The notes: generated by a model not told the origin, from the letters alone. A DNA stretch of 64,000 nucleotides from Scortum barcoo (GCA_023238725.1 CM041541.1:13529044-13593043); one strand, 5' to 3'. Numbered from the stretch's first letter, positions 41,001-55,112 are shown. A program made the numbers and translations.

Positions 41001-41604
41001 TCAAATTAAAACTACATCTTTTTTTTGTGGAGAAAAACCACATTGTTGATTAATTAGCATCATGAAATAATCATATATAAACATTTCACATCGGTGGAGA
41101 GATTTCTTATCTCTCTTTGGTTTATTCTTTAATTATATTTGGCACAAATGACTTTTAAACCCACATTTAGAACAGTTAGCTGCACAGACGAGCTCGTGAT
41201 GCGTTCACTGACTTTATTCCAGTTTTCATTCAGCACCCAAAGATGGTTTCTGTTTTTCTAAGCTGGTGTCTGCGCTCGGCGTCCCACTGAGCCGCCCCCA
41301 TTTGTCTCTTAATCCCTCTGTTTGAAAGGCTCTTTAGCATGTTTAGTGACCCCCCCCACCCGACCCCCCCAGAGTCCAGACTGGTCTGATCCACAACATC
41401 TCCGTCAGAAAAAGACATAAAGGAGCATTTTCACTGACGGGCGTTAATCAATAATGAACAGACTCGTGTTTCTGTCGTCTTTATTTATTATTTCTTCTCT
41501 GTGATTGCTGACGTACGCACAGTTTTATCCCCTAAATTAAATCCGAAGAGCTGCAGCGTCTGACGGTCGACTGCCAGCAGCTCAGTGCAGTTAGGACGGA
41601 GCCA

Positions 41605-41638
<34 letters not shown>

Positions 41639-44600
41639 TTGATTTTATCCTGATATGTTCATTTATCAGCAGAAATATCAAACTCTTCTTCCTCCAGCTT
41701 CTGTTTTATAGATGAACTGATTCATGATGAAGAGCTGCTATCGATCAATCAATAACAGAAGAATTATCAACCTACATGACCTAAACATTAACACACACAC
41801 ACACACACACGATGAGCCGACGTTTTCATGCTGCTGATCGTCGTCGTCTTCTTCCTCTCAGAGTCTCTTTTAATGGGTCATTGTGTCTGAATAATGCAGA
41901 GCTCCGGGCTTCGCTGCTAAATTTGGTTTTGGCATCTCGCTGCCGATTGGCTGATCTCCCCCTCTGTCGTTTTCTCCCGTTGTCCCCTCCGAGTTCGTCC
42001 GCCGCCGCCGCTTTTGTGTTTCGAGTGTTTGACCTCGAGCGTTTTTGTCACATCCTGCTCAGCAGCGAGTCACGGCCGAGGCCTTCGATGGTCACTGAGG
42101 AGATTTATTTTATCTGCTGTCTGCTGGTCCGGACATTTAACACACTGGCGTCTCGCTGAAAACGAGGACGTCTGACAGGTGTTTGTGAAAGTTTTTCTGA
42201 TGTGTGTAAATAGTTGATGGCTAATTAATCGACTAATGGTTGGATGCTCTGAAGTAAAGAGTTTCCTTTTAGAGCTTGTTTCCTGTTAAATACGTCAGCG
42301 TCAGACGTCCTGCAGCAGAATCAAATAAAGATTTAAATAAAGTTTATTTCAACGTCATCGACATAAATCAGCCTCTCGCCTGCTCGCTCGGCTGTTTTTC
42401 ACGGCGCTGATGTTTCTCATCTTTTCCCGCTGAATCGACAGAAAGGTGACGCCTCTGTTTACCTGTCCGTCCGGTTTCTGACAGCCGATACAGTGAAGCA
42501 CTTCCTGTTTCCTCAGGTGCTGCTGGGATTAATATTGATTGATGATTGATAGGTATCTTACTGGGGGGAAACCACGCTTCAGTTATTCCCATCGTGACGT
42601 TGCAGGATTTGTTGATCGATCGGCGGATCATTCACCTTCATGAACAGCTGAATATCTTTGTGTTTTAGACATCAGAAGGCGCCATTTTGGCCTTTTAATT
42701 AACAAATAATTGAAAAAGTAACCAGCAGATGAATCGATGGTGACAGTAATTATTTGTCACAGTGTCACATTTATTCACCGTGTCTGCTGCTGAAGTTGTT
42801 TTTCTGTCAAATAAGAAGACGTTTGCAGACGCCTTTGATGTAGTTGTGTGCTGATGGCGTCATGGTGCCTTCAGGTGAAAGTTACTGTCGTTATTTTCCC
42901 GCCGGCTGCAGAAACACAAACAGGAACTCAGAGTCAGAAAGAGAAAATCAGAGTCACGAGACGCCTGAGAAACCCTGCACGGGACGGAGGGGGAGACGCA
43001 CTTTTAACCTGCTGGTTTCATCACAAGAGGTCGCTGATTATTGATTTGAGCCTGGTGCTGTTTTTCTGCAGTTTAGAGGAACTGCTCAGTTCTGCATTAA
43101 GTGAGAGAGACCGACCGCCGAGCTGCGGCGCAGAAACGTTTGATTTACTGCAGTTTAATCTGTCAGAGCTTCCCCGTTGTCTTCGTGTCAGATGAATTAT
43201 GGGAGCCGTGAGGAGTCCTGAGAGCGACGTCTGCTGGGTGACGGCTCTTTGATCGTCTAATTGGCCTGAAAATCACCCAGAGGGCCGAAAAGTGAAAAGT
43301 TATAACGTCTTCTGCTAAAAAGGTTGAGTCAGACTGAGGGAGAAGATCAAAACGCTCCCATGGAGTCTGTCTTTTTTTTCATTTAGGAGAAATTCAGCTC
43401 ATCCGGTGAAGATTGTAAAGTGAGTTTGTGCTTCAGATGAGGCATTCACAGTATTTCCTTTGTTTGAAAACGCACACGGCTCAGGTTACGGCAGCAAAAC
43501 CAAACATAAAAGGACGCCGCTCTGACGAAAGCTGTTAGTAAAGTCAAACAGTACGAGCAAAGAGCAGGACTCGGTGACGCCCTCAACAGCTCAACAACAC
43601 GATGCACTTTTTATTTCAGATTTTCTTTCATTTCAAACTGATAAACCCATAAAGTGATGAATTAACATCTTTCATTCCTGTGCAGTCAGAGCTCAGACGG
43701 CTTTAGTGCTCATATACTCGATCAATAATGAACATTTCTTTTGGTAATGAAGTAATCTGTGAGGACATTTATGAAGCAAAAACTGTAAATCTTCTTCAGA
43801 GTGAGGATTTGCTGTTTTAAGTTGAATAAAACTGAATATTTTTTGTTTTCCTTTTTGTTTTTTTTGTACATTTGAAGACGTCACTCTAGACTGTAATAGA
43901 TTAATAATCCATAAAGTTATTTCAAAGATCATCGACGGGTTTATGGATGAAATAATCTTCATTGGTGGACAGTTTCACTTCTGTTTCTCCTGTTTTCTCT
44001 GTTCCTGAACGTGACAGACAGACGACCTTCACAATCACAGATTTACTGAACAAACATGAAATGAAAGTGTCATCAGTGATCATCTCAATGAATATCAACA
44101 GTAAAAATACTCCTCAGGATCAAATACTTACTACTGCTTTACTACTTTAATTTGATTGTTCAAACAACACTGTGCAGAAGAAAGCTCGACATTAAAATGC
44201 TTTCTAATAATAATAAATTTGCTGCTAATCAAACATTCGTGATCAGTTTAATCTCTGATAGATTTTATATTGAAAATCAGTCGTATCTGTGAGGATTGTA
44301 ATCAGAATATAATAATATGACGTCTGTTGAAATGCAGCCTCGTTCTCCCCTCACTCACTCGCCCTGTAATCTTTATATCATCTATCAAATATCATCTCTT
44401 TGTATCAGATCCCGATCAGTCGGTAGATCAATTTATCAGAAGTCCTGTTTAATAATGATCAGAATGTGTCTCGCTGTCCTGAAAAGGGATGTAAAAAGTT
44501 CATTATTGCAGGTTATCAAATAAATTCTAATAAATTCATGTTCTTCATTTTTAACCTCCTTGTGTGTGTAAACTGTCAGATCAGATGTTTTTGTTCTGGA

Positions 44601-46240
44601 GGAGAAAACCTGCAGCGCATCAACGTTTCGGGCCGACGAGGAGCCGGCCTTGTTTGAAGGTTTACATGAAGGAGGATGGACGTCCTGGTCAGGAAGCGGA
44701 GCCAGCTGTGCGTCCAGCTGCTGTTACACGAGGGGAAGCTGCAGACACCGAGCCGGGCCGAACAATAGCCCGCCACAGATCTCAGGCAGGTATAAAAATA
44801 GGCCGCTGGCTTCCTGCCCGCTCCTTAACAATGCCCCCCACATGTTTATGTCTCGGCGTGGAAACGGGGCCGCTCGCGTACAGACGGCTTACAGAGCGCG
44901 CCGACGGCTGACAGAGCCGCGCCGCCGCTCAGAAAACACAATAACGCTCATTAACTGCGGAGGAGGTCGTGTTGCTGAGCGAATCACGGCCAGCGCAGGA
45001 CGAAGATCCATCTCTGCCCCCGAGGGATGGTGATATCACTTCCCGCCTCATCGATCGCCTCCTCTCAGGCCTCAGAGGACGACCTGAATCAGGAGCGCCG
45101 GCCTGATTCTGTGATTTTGTTTTCCTCCTGTTTGTTTCGTGCAGCAGATGCTCGGCAGCCCCTCAAGGCCTCGCCTCGTTCACCGATAAATGATTTATCG
45201 CCTAATTAATGTGACTCCACCACCATGATTAGACCGCGACTCCAACATGAACGTGACACTGAGGGCCGGAGCGGCATCAGATTATCGTGGAATCAGTTCA
45301 TGCTTTTATACTGAAATGTGTTTGTATTTTTCAAAATAAGATCAGGTCGGTTTATTTGTGCCAAAACTCTGAGAGGGTCTGAAAAATTGACGCCCCACTT
45401 CTGTTAGTTTGTGTGGTCGCTGCGCTGCACTCGGCTTTTAATGAGGAACTACTGAGAGAAACCGCTGATTAATATGCTAATTATGTTCTTTATTGATCAG
45501 TCTGTACAAAGTCAGAGCACTGTGAGAGATTCAAAGCCTAAAGATGTTCAGTTTAGTGTCTTAAAACATATTTGAGAAGCTGGAAACAGACAATTTTTAT
45601 TTCTTTTTAAAAATACTCAAAACAATGATTGCAGATTTATTTTCTCTTCATTAACTAATCGATTTATTGTCACAGATGTAGTAATGTTCAATAAGATGAT
45701 TGCTTTGTCTGAAACAAAAACGGAAAAAAAGAAAAATTCATCTATTTTTGCCTTGGAAAGAAAAATTAAAAGTGAAAAAATGAAGAAGCCTTTAAAATGT
45801 TGTCAAGCTGATTTCTTCAAATGAGACAGGTGTCATTCAGGGACTACGGTGGCCTCAGAGGGCCATAAAGTCACAACAGGAAGTGATTTTATAGGGTCAA
45901 CAGGCGACTCTTTGCTCCATCTGTCCTTCTTCAGAAAATCACCCCCTCCCTCGGTGCTCAGAGGTCTTTGTGTTCGCTCACCATCTGGCAGGAGGTCGCC
46001 GCTCACTCGCTGCGTTTGGATGGATCAAACTCACTTTTTGATTTTCGTAACGACACATCTGGATCCCGTCGAGCATCCGTGATGATTTTCAGTTTGTATC
46101 GGACAGAAAGAGTCTGTTTTTGGTCTTTTTTTAGACTCAGTAAAACCTCGTAACTGCAAGAATTGAACCTGCTGACCTCTGACCTCCTCTGGTTGAGGAC
46201 ACATGGGAACGTCCTCTGACTGTCTCATATGTGATTTTAT
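41001..46240 (+). other. agap1 intron 1, middle part
   Basis: No gene is supported. A (TG)n tract lies at 41607-41638 and a (CA)n tract at 41789-41811. The 44.6-45.2 kb segment is GC-rich and unique, with overlapping open frames of up to 127 codons but no recognisable domain. It could be a conserved element or a cryptic exon, which cannot be decided here. Confidence 0.45.
41607..41638 (+). repeat. (TG)n microsatellite
   Basis: Uninterrupted TG dinucleotides, about 16 units. Confidence 0.9.
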
Positions 46241-46249
46241 TTCCCTTCT

Positions 46250-46335
46250 TACAGTGGTGGAAGGTAAATTTACTCAAGTACAGTTCTTACTGTACCACAT
46301 CCTGGAGTTTTAAAATAAAAGCATTTGTAGAGTAT
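46250..46335 (+). repeat. fragment of a GTGGAAGGTAA / AAGTAC teleost repeat
   Basis: The block begins CAGTGGTGGAAGGTAA and continues TTTACTCAAGTACAGTTCTT. This is the characteristic end of a high-copy percomorph interspersed element, also seen in degenerate form at 20.7 kb, 51.0 kb and 63.6 kb. Only the end is present. Confidence 0.5.
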
Positions 46336-46514
46336 CATGTTCAGGGTTCAGCTGCCCGCCAGCCCGCCGTCGTAATCTCTTCATTTTAAGTAAGAGATTA
46401 TTAATCTGCCTCCCCTGAGATCCAAGAGCCCTGATTTTTGGCAGCGAAGCCTCGTAATGCTGTAAGCTGTTCAGAGCCAACACACACACACACACTTTGG
46501 ATGGATGGATGATG

Positions 46515-46800
46515 GAGGAAATCAAAATTCAAAATTCAAATTCAAATTTATTTATTTAGAGCCCAAAATCACAAACATTGTTTGCCTTTTCGGAGGGCTT
46601 TACAATCTGTACAGTTGTGACACCCTCTGTCCTTAGACCCTCGAACCGGGTCAGGAAAAACTTCAAAAAACCCTTTATGGGAAAAAGAAGAAACCTGAGG
46701 AAGAGCCACAGATGAGGGATCCCTCTCCCTGGGACGGACGGACAGACGTGCAATAGATGCCACATGTACAGAGAACATCATCAATCATATTATGGAATTA
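46515..46800 (+). repeat. high-copy teleost interspersed repeat
   Basis: Ordered words: TTTATTTATTTAGAGCCCAA, GCTTTACAATCTGTACAG, ACACCCTCTGTCCTTAGACC, AACCCTTTATGGGAAAAAG, AAACCTGAGGAAGAGCCACA, GAGGGATCCCTCTCCCTGGG, GACAGACGTGCAATAGATG. I recognise this as a very common non-coding interspersed sequence in percomorph genomes. It opens with ATTCAAA repeats. There is no open frame of note and the class is not assigned. Confidence 0.65.
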
Positions 46801-46869
46801 TACATGGAGTCGTAATAAGCTGTAGCTATACTGAGTTCATTGGTTTAGTCCATGTATGAAGATACATGG

Positions 46870-46995
46870 ACTCACTGCCTCACTGTGTTCTCCCCTTTTT
46901 TTATATCTCGTCCCCTTATTTCCTCTCCTGTCTCCTTATTTCCTTCCCTCCTCCTCCCCTCTGTTGTGATATTGGAAATGATCAGAAGTGATCAC
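46870..46995 (+). repeat. dispersed repeat, copy 1 (second at 48701)
   Basis: Contains CTGCCTCACTGTGTTCTCCC, ATATCTCGTCCCCTTATTTC, CTGTCTCCTTATTTCCTTCC and CTGTTGTGATATTGGAA. The same words occur in the same order at 48701-48803, with small indels. Confidence 0.8.
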
Positions 46996-47095
46996 ACACC
47001 TCCATCGATGATTTCATTTAAATTTAAATGTTTCTCACATTCGTCGTCTGAAAACAGAAAATATGGTTTTGTTTTTTCGGTCGATCAGAACTGAA

Positions 47096-47345
47096 AGAGA
47101 GAGAGAGAGAGTGAGTCAGTGGGGCGATCGAGCATGAGAGAGAGAGAGAGAGAGAGAGACATCACTTTACTGTTTCATCTTCCTCTCCTTGTTTACTTGT
47201 TTCCTTTTTCCTCCTGATCTCTCCTTTCCTCCTCTTTTCTCCCCTCCATCTCCTCATTTCATCTCCTTATCTCCTCTCTCCTCTTTCCTCTCTCTCCTCT
47301 TGTCTTCCCTTGTTTCCTCTCCTCCTCCCTCCTCCTCCCACTCCT
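47096..47345 (+). repeat. (GA)n runs followed by a homopyrimidine tract
   Basis: Two (GA)n blocks (47096-47111, 47135-47159) are followed at once by about 175 bases of almost pure C/T (about 47170-47345). Confidence 0.85.
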
Positions 47346-48089
47346 CTCTGACTCACCCTCTGATCATCTCGATGTGTCACTCAGTCTTTTTATTGTTTTC
47401 AGTGTTTCAGCAGAAAAAAAACCCTTCATCTGCCTCCTCAGACAACAAACGTCTTTTTATCCACGTTTTAAATAATGAGAATTGGAGATTTTAGATTCAT
47501 TTAAACAGATTTGGTCTCTTTTTAAAGGATCCTCAGAGATTCAAGCTGTTCCTTTAAAGCTGACTGATGTTAAATTAATTAATAATAAAGAATATAAAAA
47601 GGTGAAAAGCTCAGAAATATGTTTGTGAGACGCCTCTTAAATGTGAAGAAATGTGAATGGAGTTTGGTGATTTCCAAACAGAGCTGCTGTGATACGATGA
47701 AGAGGAGGAGGATTAGAGATGAGACGAGGAGACAGGAGAGGAAGGATGGAAGGAAATAAGGGAAGGATGCAAGGAAAGCTGCCTCTGCCTACAAAACACT
47801 CTGGGGGGGGGGGAAAAGAAAGGAGTTTTGTGAATTGGAGTTCTTGTGGGAAGCCCCAAATTCCTGAGAAAGTCATTTTCATTTTCACCTCCTGCTGCTG
47901 CGAAGGAGGAAGTGACATCAGATTTCGCTGCTTCTCTTTGTTGTTTCTGAAGCTTTCGGCCGGTTTGTTCCCGTGGTGATCGGTTACCGACGGTAACAGC
48001 TGGAGAGCGGCCGAGCAAAGTGACGTTAGTTTAATGAAGAAATCTGGTTTTCACCGACGGACGACACATAAACACAGAAATGCTGATTA

Positions 48090-48280
48090 TTTGTGTTTAT
48101 TTATTTCTCTTTATTTATATTTATTTATGTATATTTCTGTTTATTTGTATTAATTCACATTTATTTATATTTATTTCAGTTTATTCATATTTGTTTATTT
48201 TAGTTTATTTATGTTTATATTTATTTGTTTTTATTTATTTTCTTTTCTGTTTGTTTCTGTTTATTTATTTATATTAATTT
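48090..48280 (+). repeat. degenerate TTTATTTAT low-complexity tract
   Basis: About 190 bases of TTTATTTATATTTATTT-like words interrupted by TTTCTGT and TTTGTTT. Confidence 0.8.
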
Positions 48281-48700
48281 CTGAGCAGCGGTGGACTAAA
48301 GAAATGCAGAAAATGACCGTCATTTTGTTTTTAGATTTATTTTGGAAGAGCAGTCGCAGTCAGACCTAAACAGGTCGTTTCCTGTGACTTCTTCAAAATA
48401 AAAGTCCCGAGAAGCAGCAGCAGTATTCTGTTATTGTCAGAGGACAACTTGGGAATTAACGATTTAAACAAATTTACTGAGAGACGGATCATAAATGGAT
48501 TCATTTGATAAAGATAAAGAAGGTTATCTCTTTATTTTATTTCTTTCCATCACGCTGAGTTTTGTCCTGGTTTGTGGACGAGTCCAGCGAAACGAGTGAA
48601 CTTTGAACTTTGGATCTCAGTAATTGTTCAGTCGAATCAGCCGAACAGACCCTCGATTCTTCTCCGAGCTATTTTAGAGACGCTGAGCTGTGCAGGAAAT

Positions 48701-48803
48701 ATCTGCCTCACTGTGTTCCCCTTTTTTTAATATCTCGTCTCCTTATTTCCTCCCCTGTCTCCTTATTTCCTTCCCTCTGTTGTGATATTGGAAGTGATCA
48801 TGT
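48701..48803 (+). repeat. dispersed repeat, copy 2 (first at 46870)
   Basis: Same order of words as the 46.87-kb copy, from CTGCCTCACTGTGTTCCCC to TGTTGTGATATTGGAAGTGA. Confidence 0.8.
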
Positions 48804-49223
48804 CGCAGAAAAATGGTTTAAACTGAGAAAAGGTGCAAAAACATTTCAGAAATTCATCAAATAAAATTCACTTTACGCTTTTAGATGTGAGATTCTGCGT
48901 TGGATCAATCAAAGATCAATAAAATAACAAATATGATCGAGATATTATTGATAAGTCGATCTGTGTGTGGTGGTGTGGTAATCAGCTGATCAGTTAATCA
49001 ATAATTGTCTCTGTTTGATAGTGAAGTGAATTTTTGGGGGTTTATTGTGATGGATGTTTTGTGTATTTGTTTATAGGCAAAGTGAGAAAATGATGCGCTG
49101 ATTAATCAATTATCAATAATCTGACCTTGCTGAATTTTTGATTGCGTGTGTGTTTGGCTCACGGCTGTTTGTGTGATTCTCTCTCTGTCTCACTACATTT
49201 GCATTTATTCCTGTGGGCTCTTT

Positions 49224-49255
49224 TGTGTGTGTTTGTTTGCATGTGTGTGTGTGTG

Positions 49256-49301
<46 letters not shown>

Positions 49302-49405
49302 CTGTGTGTATGTGTGTGTGTGTATTTTTAGATCTGCTGGCTTTTTGTTCTTCTCTCAGCCTCGTAATACGATTCAGTCTCTTGAGTTCTTGAAATCTGC
49401 CGATT

Positions 49406-49436
<31 letters not shown>
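49224..49436 (+). repeat. (TG)n and (CA)n microsatellites
   Basis: A compound TG tract at 49224-49323, with a perfect core of about 20 units at 49261-49300, then a (CA)n tract at 49408-49436. Confidence 0.9.
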
Positions 49437-49439
<3 letters not shown>

Positions 49440-50880
49440 GCGCTTCTACAGAATGACATCATCGGCAGAACTGGCTCTGTGAAGGGCATTCTGGGAAATG
49501 TAGGAGCTCAGCAGGTGGAGGGTTTTTAAAGCTAGTAAATAAAAAGACTCGTCTCCTCGGCTGATCCGTGTGTCTGTGCAGACTCTCGTCGGGGTTTTGA
49601 ACCTGTGACGCCGCCTCTGAGTGCTCCACGTTTAAAAATGAGTCTGACCCAGTGAATGATTGTTCTGCAGGCGGCGGCGCCCTCTGCAGGCCGCATCCTT
49701 TAAAGTCCTGATCATTGAAGTCTTTGAGCATCACGGAAAATGATCTTATATCTCATGTTATTTCTTTATTTTTGTGCTCTTTTTGAGCTTTTGAAAGTCA
49801 TGGAAAAGTCTAGAAAATGTTGCTTTATTCTTTAACATGCGTTTTATCATTGAGATGCAAAATGATTATATATTATTATTATTATTATAGATTATATATT
49901 TTCATTTTTCTTTGTTTTATGGGCATTTCGAACCCTGAAAACAGATTAAAACTTTCATGTCAGTGAAAATAAAAACAATCTTTATATTTGTGGTGTTTAA
50001 ATTCAATGAAATATTGTCCTGATTTCTTGTAATTTCTTTTTAAAGGGCTAAATTTTGCCTGTTTCTTTGAATTTAATTGATCACAGATGCAGTCTTTATG
50101 CTCTATAAGATGGTTTTACCTCAGTGTCTTTGTGCTTATTTCTTTCTGTCTTAGTTCTTTTAATTGATTATTCTTGAAAAAGCAGCTTTTCACTGAGGAA
50201 GGAAATTAAAAGAATATTTGTGTCTGATCATTCAGCCTTCTTGTTAAAATAAGGAGCTGAAATAAAAACTTGAGTTAAAATGGTTTTTGTCTCTTTCACA
50301 ATGTCAGACCTCAGACGTCTTCTGAGCTGTTTCTGTTTGTCTCTGATCAATCAAATCGATCAGATCAGCTCTTCCTCTCCTCTCACTGCAGATTTTCTCC
50401 ATCGGTGAATATTCGGCTGTTTTTCTGGGTCACGTCTGTCGACTCTGATCATCACACCGTTCGCTCAGAGGTTTCTGTGTTGGAGAGGGCAGAGCGGCAT
50501 TTTAACATTTATCTCAAACAAAGGAGTTTCACTGTTTAATTTCACAGACCGAAGCTTTAAAAATCATCCTGACAAGTTTAATTTAAATTAAAAGTTAAAA
50601 AAGAGACGAGTTGTACTGATTTTTTCCTCTTTTCTTCATCTTCTCGTTGTGATGTGACGAGGAGACGAGGCCTGTTAAAGTCTCGTGTTCAGAAACAATC
50701 AAGAAATAAAATCTTTTCAATGATGTTCCCTCTTTCTCTTCTTCTTCCAGCCGTTTGTTTTTAAGGAAGTGATGCTGTTACCGTGGCAACGAACCATGTA
50801 ATCGTGACCACACTGAATCACTCTGTGTTTGTGTTTGTGTGTGTGTGTGTTATTGTCCTGACCTTTCGTAGAAAACAGGA

Positions 50881-50922
<42 letters not shown>

Positions 50923-52394
50923 CTCTGGTGCCCAGCAGGTGGCAGGCAGCAGTGAGCTGTGGTGTGTTTGGAATGAGGGGAATTCAGGGAAGTGTGTGTG
51001 TGTGTGTGTGTTATGAGATGAGTACATTTACTCGAGCACGTTAATATTTTTGGTACTCTTCTGAAGTATTTTGATAGTTCGGACAGCTGATGAAGTTAAA
51101 TGTTTTTAAGTATTAAATAACAAACTGATAAAATCAATAATGATCATTTAATGTTGCTTTTGTCTGTTTAATGTCCTTATAAACTGAAACTGAATATTTT
51201 TGGGTTTTTTTGGACATTTTGAAGATGTTAGTTTCAGCTTTTATGGCAGTTTTTTTTATTTTAGAGAGTATTTGAATCCATAAAAGTCACTCTACAGATG
51301 TTTGCAGGTGTTTCTGTGCTGACTGCACACACTCATGTTAATTGGAGCGATTAACGTCGTCAGGTGAAACACAGTCTGAGAAAAGAAAAAGAAATAAAGC
51401 TGTCGCTCCGTCAGGTTTCAGTGGTTAAAGCAGGAAGTAGGTCACACACATCTGAGTGAGTCACATTACTAATGTATACACACACACACACACACACACA
51501 TCCAGATGTTCCTGCAGGCAGAAAATGTGACACCGTTTGATATTTCAGCATCAGTACAGAACATCTTCAGGTCTATAGGTAAAGATATAAAAATATGAAT
51601 CATATAAATAATTAAATATATAGATAAAGGTATATAAATATTAATAATATATGCAGATAAAGGTATATAAATAATAATATATGCAGATAAAGGTGTAAAG
51701 TGCCTGCTTTTTGGCGGATTGTGTGAATTAAACATCTGATCAATCAAAGTATTGCAGAGAATATGGAGAGTTTCTATATTTCATTGACACTGATTTTATT
51801 TTGAAATAACTTTTGATTTTATAGTTTTAGTTTTAAATTACCTTTATTATTTCTTGATTTACTTTTATTGTTTTGTAATTTTTACTTTTTTACCAGCAAA
51901 ACACAAAAATGCAAAAAAATGCAAATAATATTTTGCTAATAGTAATAATTATTGTCATCATCCTCTTAATAATAATAACATTATTAACTGATCACAGTTT
52001 TTTTCTCTGAAAGTTTCTCAGTCGGTGATCTTATCAGTCTCAGTTATTAAACAGTTTTCTCTGAGTGGTGGGAACCAATTAGCCTCCTCTGATCCCCACG
52101 ACACACACACACACACACACACGGGACTCTTCACAGGCTTTGAATAATTAATGCCTCCCTCTCTCTGCTCTCTAATGATGTCTCCGGGGCGTGTGTGTGT
52201 GTGTGTGTGTGTACATACGTGTATACGTACATGTCTGTATGTGTTACACATGTTGTCATGATTCCCCCACACAGACACGCCTCCCACCAACACACACTTC
52301 CTGTGTGACATTTTGATTCATCTCTCAGATGATCTTCTAATCTCGAACATCTCGTCACCTTCATCTGACGTGTTTCATTTATCGAGAGTGTGAG

Positions 52395-52426
<32 letters not shown>

Positions 52427-52930
52427 TCAGTAAGATTTCCACCATCTTTAATACAAGAGAACATGTTATTGATTTTCTTGGTGAACTCAGGAGATTTCTA
52501 CTCAAAATAAAAACATCCTGAGTGACGTAATCACTTTTAATAATTACTGATCGATCAGTGAGCACAGGCAGACATTTACATTGATTATTGATTGATTGTG
52601 TAGTGCATAAAATGTCAGAAAATGACACTTTGTCTCTAAATGTTTTATTTTGTCACAAACCAAAGTCATTTTTTTCATGTTTTTAGAGACGTTTGATCTT
52701 TATTGACAGAAATATTTCAGTTTCAGTCTTATTTTATGATAAATTCAATCGTTTAGTGTCTCTCTCTCCTTTCTGGTGGGATTATCTCCCAGCTGTCCCC
52801 CCCCTCCTCCTCTTCTTCCTTATACGGTCGTTTCCTGGAACCTCCTCCCGCCTCTCCATCCACTTCCTGGCTGCCGACCAATCAGCTTCTTCGTCCCCGT
52901 CTGCAGCCGAGCATCTGGTTCCTATTGTGG
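49437..52930 (+). other. agap1 intron 1, microsatellite-rich part
   Basis: No exon is supported. (TG)n/(CA)n tracts occur at 50882-50920, 50995-51011, 51477-51500, 52100-52122, 52191-52213 and 52399-52426. A fragment of the AAGTAC-type repeat is possible at 51015-51130. Confidence 0.5.
50882..50920 (+). repeat. (TG)n microsatellite
   Basis: About 19 TG units. Confidence 0.9.
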
Positions 52931-52942
52931 CCGGGGATTAAA

Positions 52943-52943
<1 letters not shown>

Positions 52944-52996
<53 letters not shown>

Positions 52997-53165
52997 TGGG
53001 GGGGGTCCCTCATTTTTGCATATATTGTGTGTGTGTGTGTGTGTGTTGGTGGGGGGGGTTCCTCATTTTTGCATATTGTGTGTGTGTGTGTGTGTGTGTT
53101 CAGTCTCTGGCCTCTCGTGGGATTTTGGACATCAGCTGTCCCTCCTGCTTACACACTGCACTGAA

Positions 53166-53205
<40 letters not shown>
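52944..53205 (+). repeat. TG tracts with a duplicated G-rich spacer
   Basis: Four TG tracts separated by spacers. The first two spacers are near copies: a G8-containing TGGTGGGGGGGGT, then CCTCATTTTTGCATAT, then TG. This is a two-copy minisatellite nested in the microsatellite. Confidence 0.9.
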
Positions 53206-53206
<1 letters not shown>

Positions 53207-53787
53207 TGTTTTACTTGTTTTCACATATTCATGAATTCATAATGAACTGACTTCCATCTGTGCTGCAGCAGAGACTGTTTCTCTCTCACAGAATCTTTCT
53301 GTTGCCTCTTTGAAGAGATTTGATTCTTCCATGGTTGATCAATATGCTGATTATTGATTATATTGATTATATTATTGTTGAGATTTCTCATTTTGTGTGT
53401 AAAATGTGAGCAAACAGGGAAAGAAGCTCTGCTGACGTCTTTAGATGTTTTTAATTTTTTCTGTCACACAAAGAGAGTCCGTCTCCTCTCATCAATGACT
53501 AATCGATCAATCGTTTCACTTATTGTTCAGCTAAAATATTGATCAGTGTGTCTGCAGCCTCCTGAATGTGAGAGTTTCTCCGTTTTAATGCAGTAAAGTG
53601 AATATTTTTGGGTTTTATACAAACAAAATGAGATATTTGAAGCCATCTGTACTTGAAGCAACCTTTATAACCGATCAATAAATGAATCAGATTTATCAAA
53701 TATCACGAATATCAGCAGAAAAAAAACATCCATTTATGATTTGCCTCCTTTTGAAATTTGTGTCATGGATCTGCACATGCTCAGTGA

Positions 53788-53970
53788 ACACACACACACA
53801 CACACACACACCCACCCATCAACTGCCAACCCAACCGTGCAGTCCCCCCATCCTCTGCTGGTCGCCATGGCAACAGACCAGCGTCTGGATCTCGGGGTGG
53901 GGCCGGACCACGTGTCTCCTCTCTCCTTTCCTTTACTTCCCGTCTCTCCTACACACACACACACACACAC

Positions 53971-54033
<63 letters not shown>
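53788..54033 (+). repeat. (CA)n microsatellites
   Basis: A tract of about 12 units at 53788-53812, then a longer one at 53952-54033 with a single TTTA interruption; about 29 uninterrupted units in the second half. Confidence 0.9.
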
Positions 54034-54040
<7 letters not shown>

Positions 54041-55110
54041 GTGCCTCATTTGCATAAAACAATTCAAGGTCACCTGTCTGCTGTGCGCTCGTTGTTTTGG
54101 TCCTCCTGTGTTGCCGTAGATTTTTTCCCTCTCAGGTGGGAAACAAAGAGAGATATTTATTGATTAATTGATGATTGATGCCTCTAATAAAAGCCTGGGA
54201 GCAGTTATTGATTATTATTGAGAATCTCATCTTCGCTTCGTTTTGAGGTTTTGTCTCATTTTTGGAGTTTCTTTTATTTTTCTTATATTATTTATCATTT
54301 AAACTGATCACACAGAACATTTTTCGTGTCGCATGTTTACATATAAACAGCATATATGCCAAATTTAGAAGGTGTTATTTTGCCTTTATTGATCCAAACT
54401 CAATCAGAAAACATGATGACCTGATGAATTCAGACTGGTTACAAATCTAGATCATGATTTCGTTATTTCTGCATCTTTTTCATCTATTTATTGACATTAA
54501 ATCACATTAAAATCTGTTTAATTTGGGATCATTCTGCTGTAATAAGGCAGATTAATTCAGTCGATGTGTGACTTAGTAGATATGGAGAATATTTATTGAT
54601 CTTATCTCGTTTATTTTAACCAACTTTTTTTAGATGATGTGTGAGAAATGTGAAAATTTCGTCATCATGATTAATATTTGATTTATTTATCTAAATCAAT
54701 AAAAATCGAGGATATTTTTTATGTATTTATGTCCTTTATCTCTGTTTTTTTTTATCGAGTTGCTGAAGTCAATTCCCCTGATTCAGGATTAATAAAGTTT
54801 ATCTTATTTAATCTCACTTGCTTTGTTCTGATTGGCCGCTCTCTTCTTCTTCTCTCCTCATGTGCTGCTGCTACTCACCTGTCCGTCGACTCCTCACAGG
54901 TAAGAACAAATGTGACATCATCACACCGACTCACCTGCAGAAACGATTTAATCCTCAGTGTGATCACGTGATCGGCTGATTTCTACATCATACGTGTTAT
55001 TACGTGTTATTACGTGTCCCGTCTGCGTGTGTGTTTCTCTTTAACTGCTGCAGTGGGTGTGTACATGTTTCACATTTTGTATTCTTCACACACTTCTTGA
55101 GTTTTGGCGC
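54034..55110 (+). other. agap1 intron 1, AT-rich
   Basis: No exon is supported. A pyrimidine tract ending CCTCACAG|GTAAGA at about 54899 resembles both an acceptor and a donor, and cannot be interpreted without transcripts. Confidence 0.45.

Positions 55111-55112
<2 letters not shown>

Larger units (their letters stand above)
47346..49220 (+). other. agap1 intron 1, low-complexity part
   Basis: No exon is supported. It contains T-rich TTTATTTATT words (48090-48280) and the second copy of the 46.87-kb repeat at 48701-48803. Confidence 0.5.
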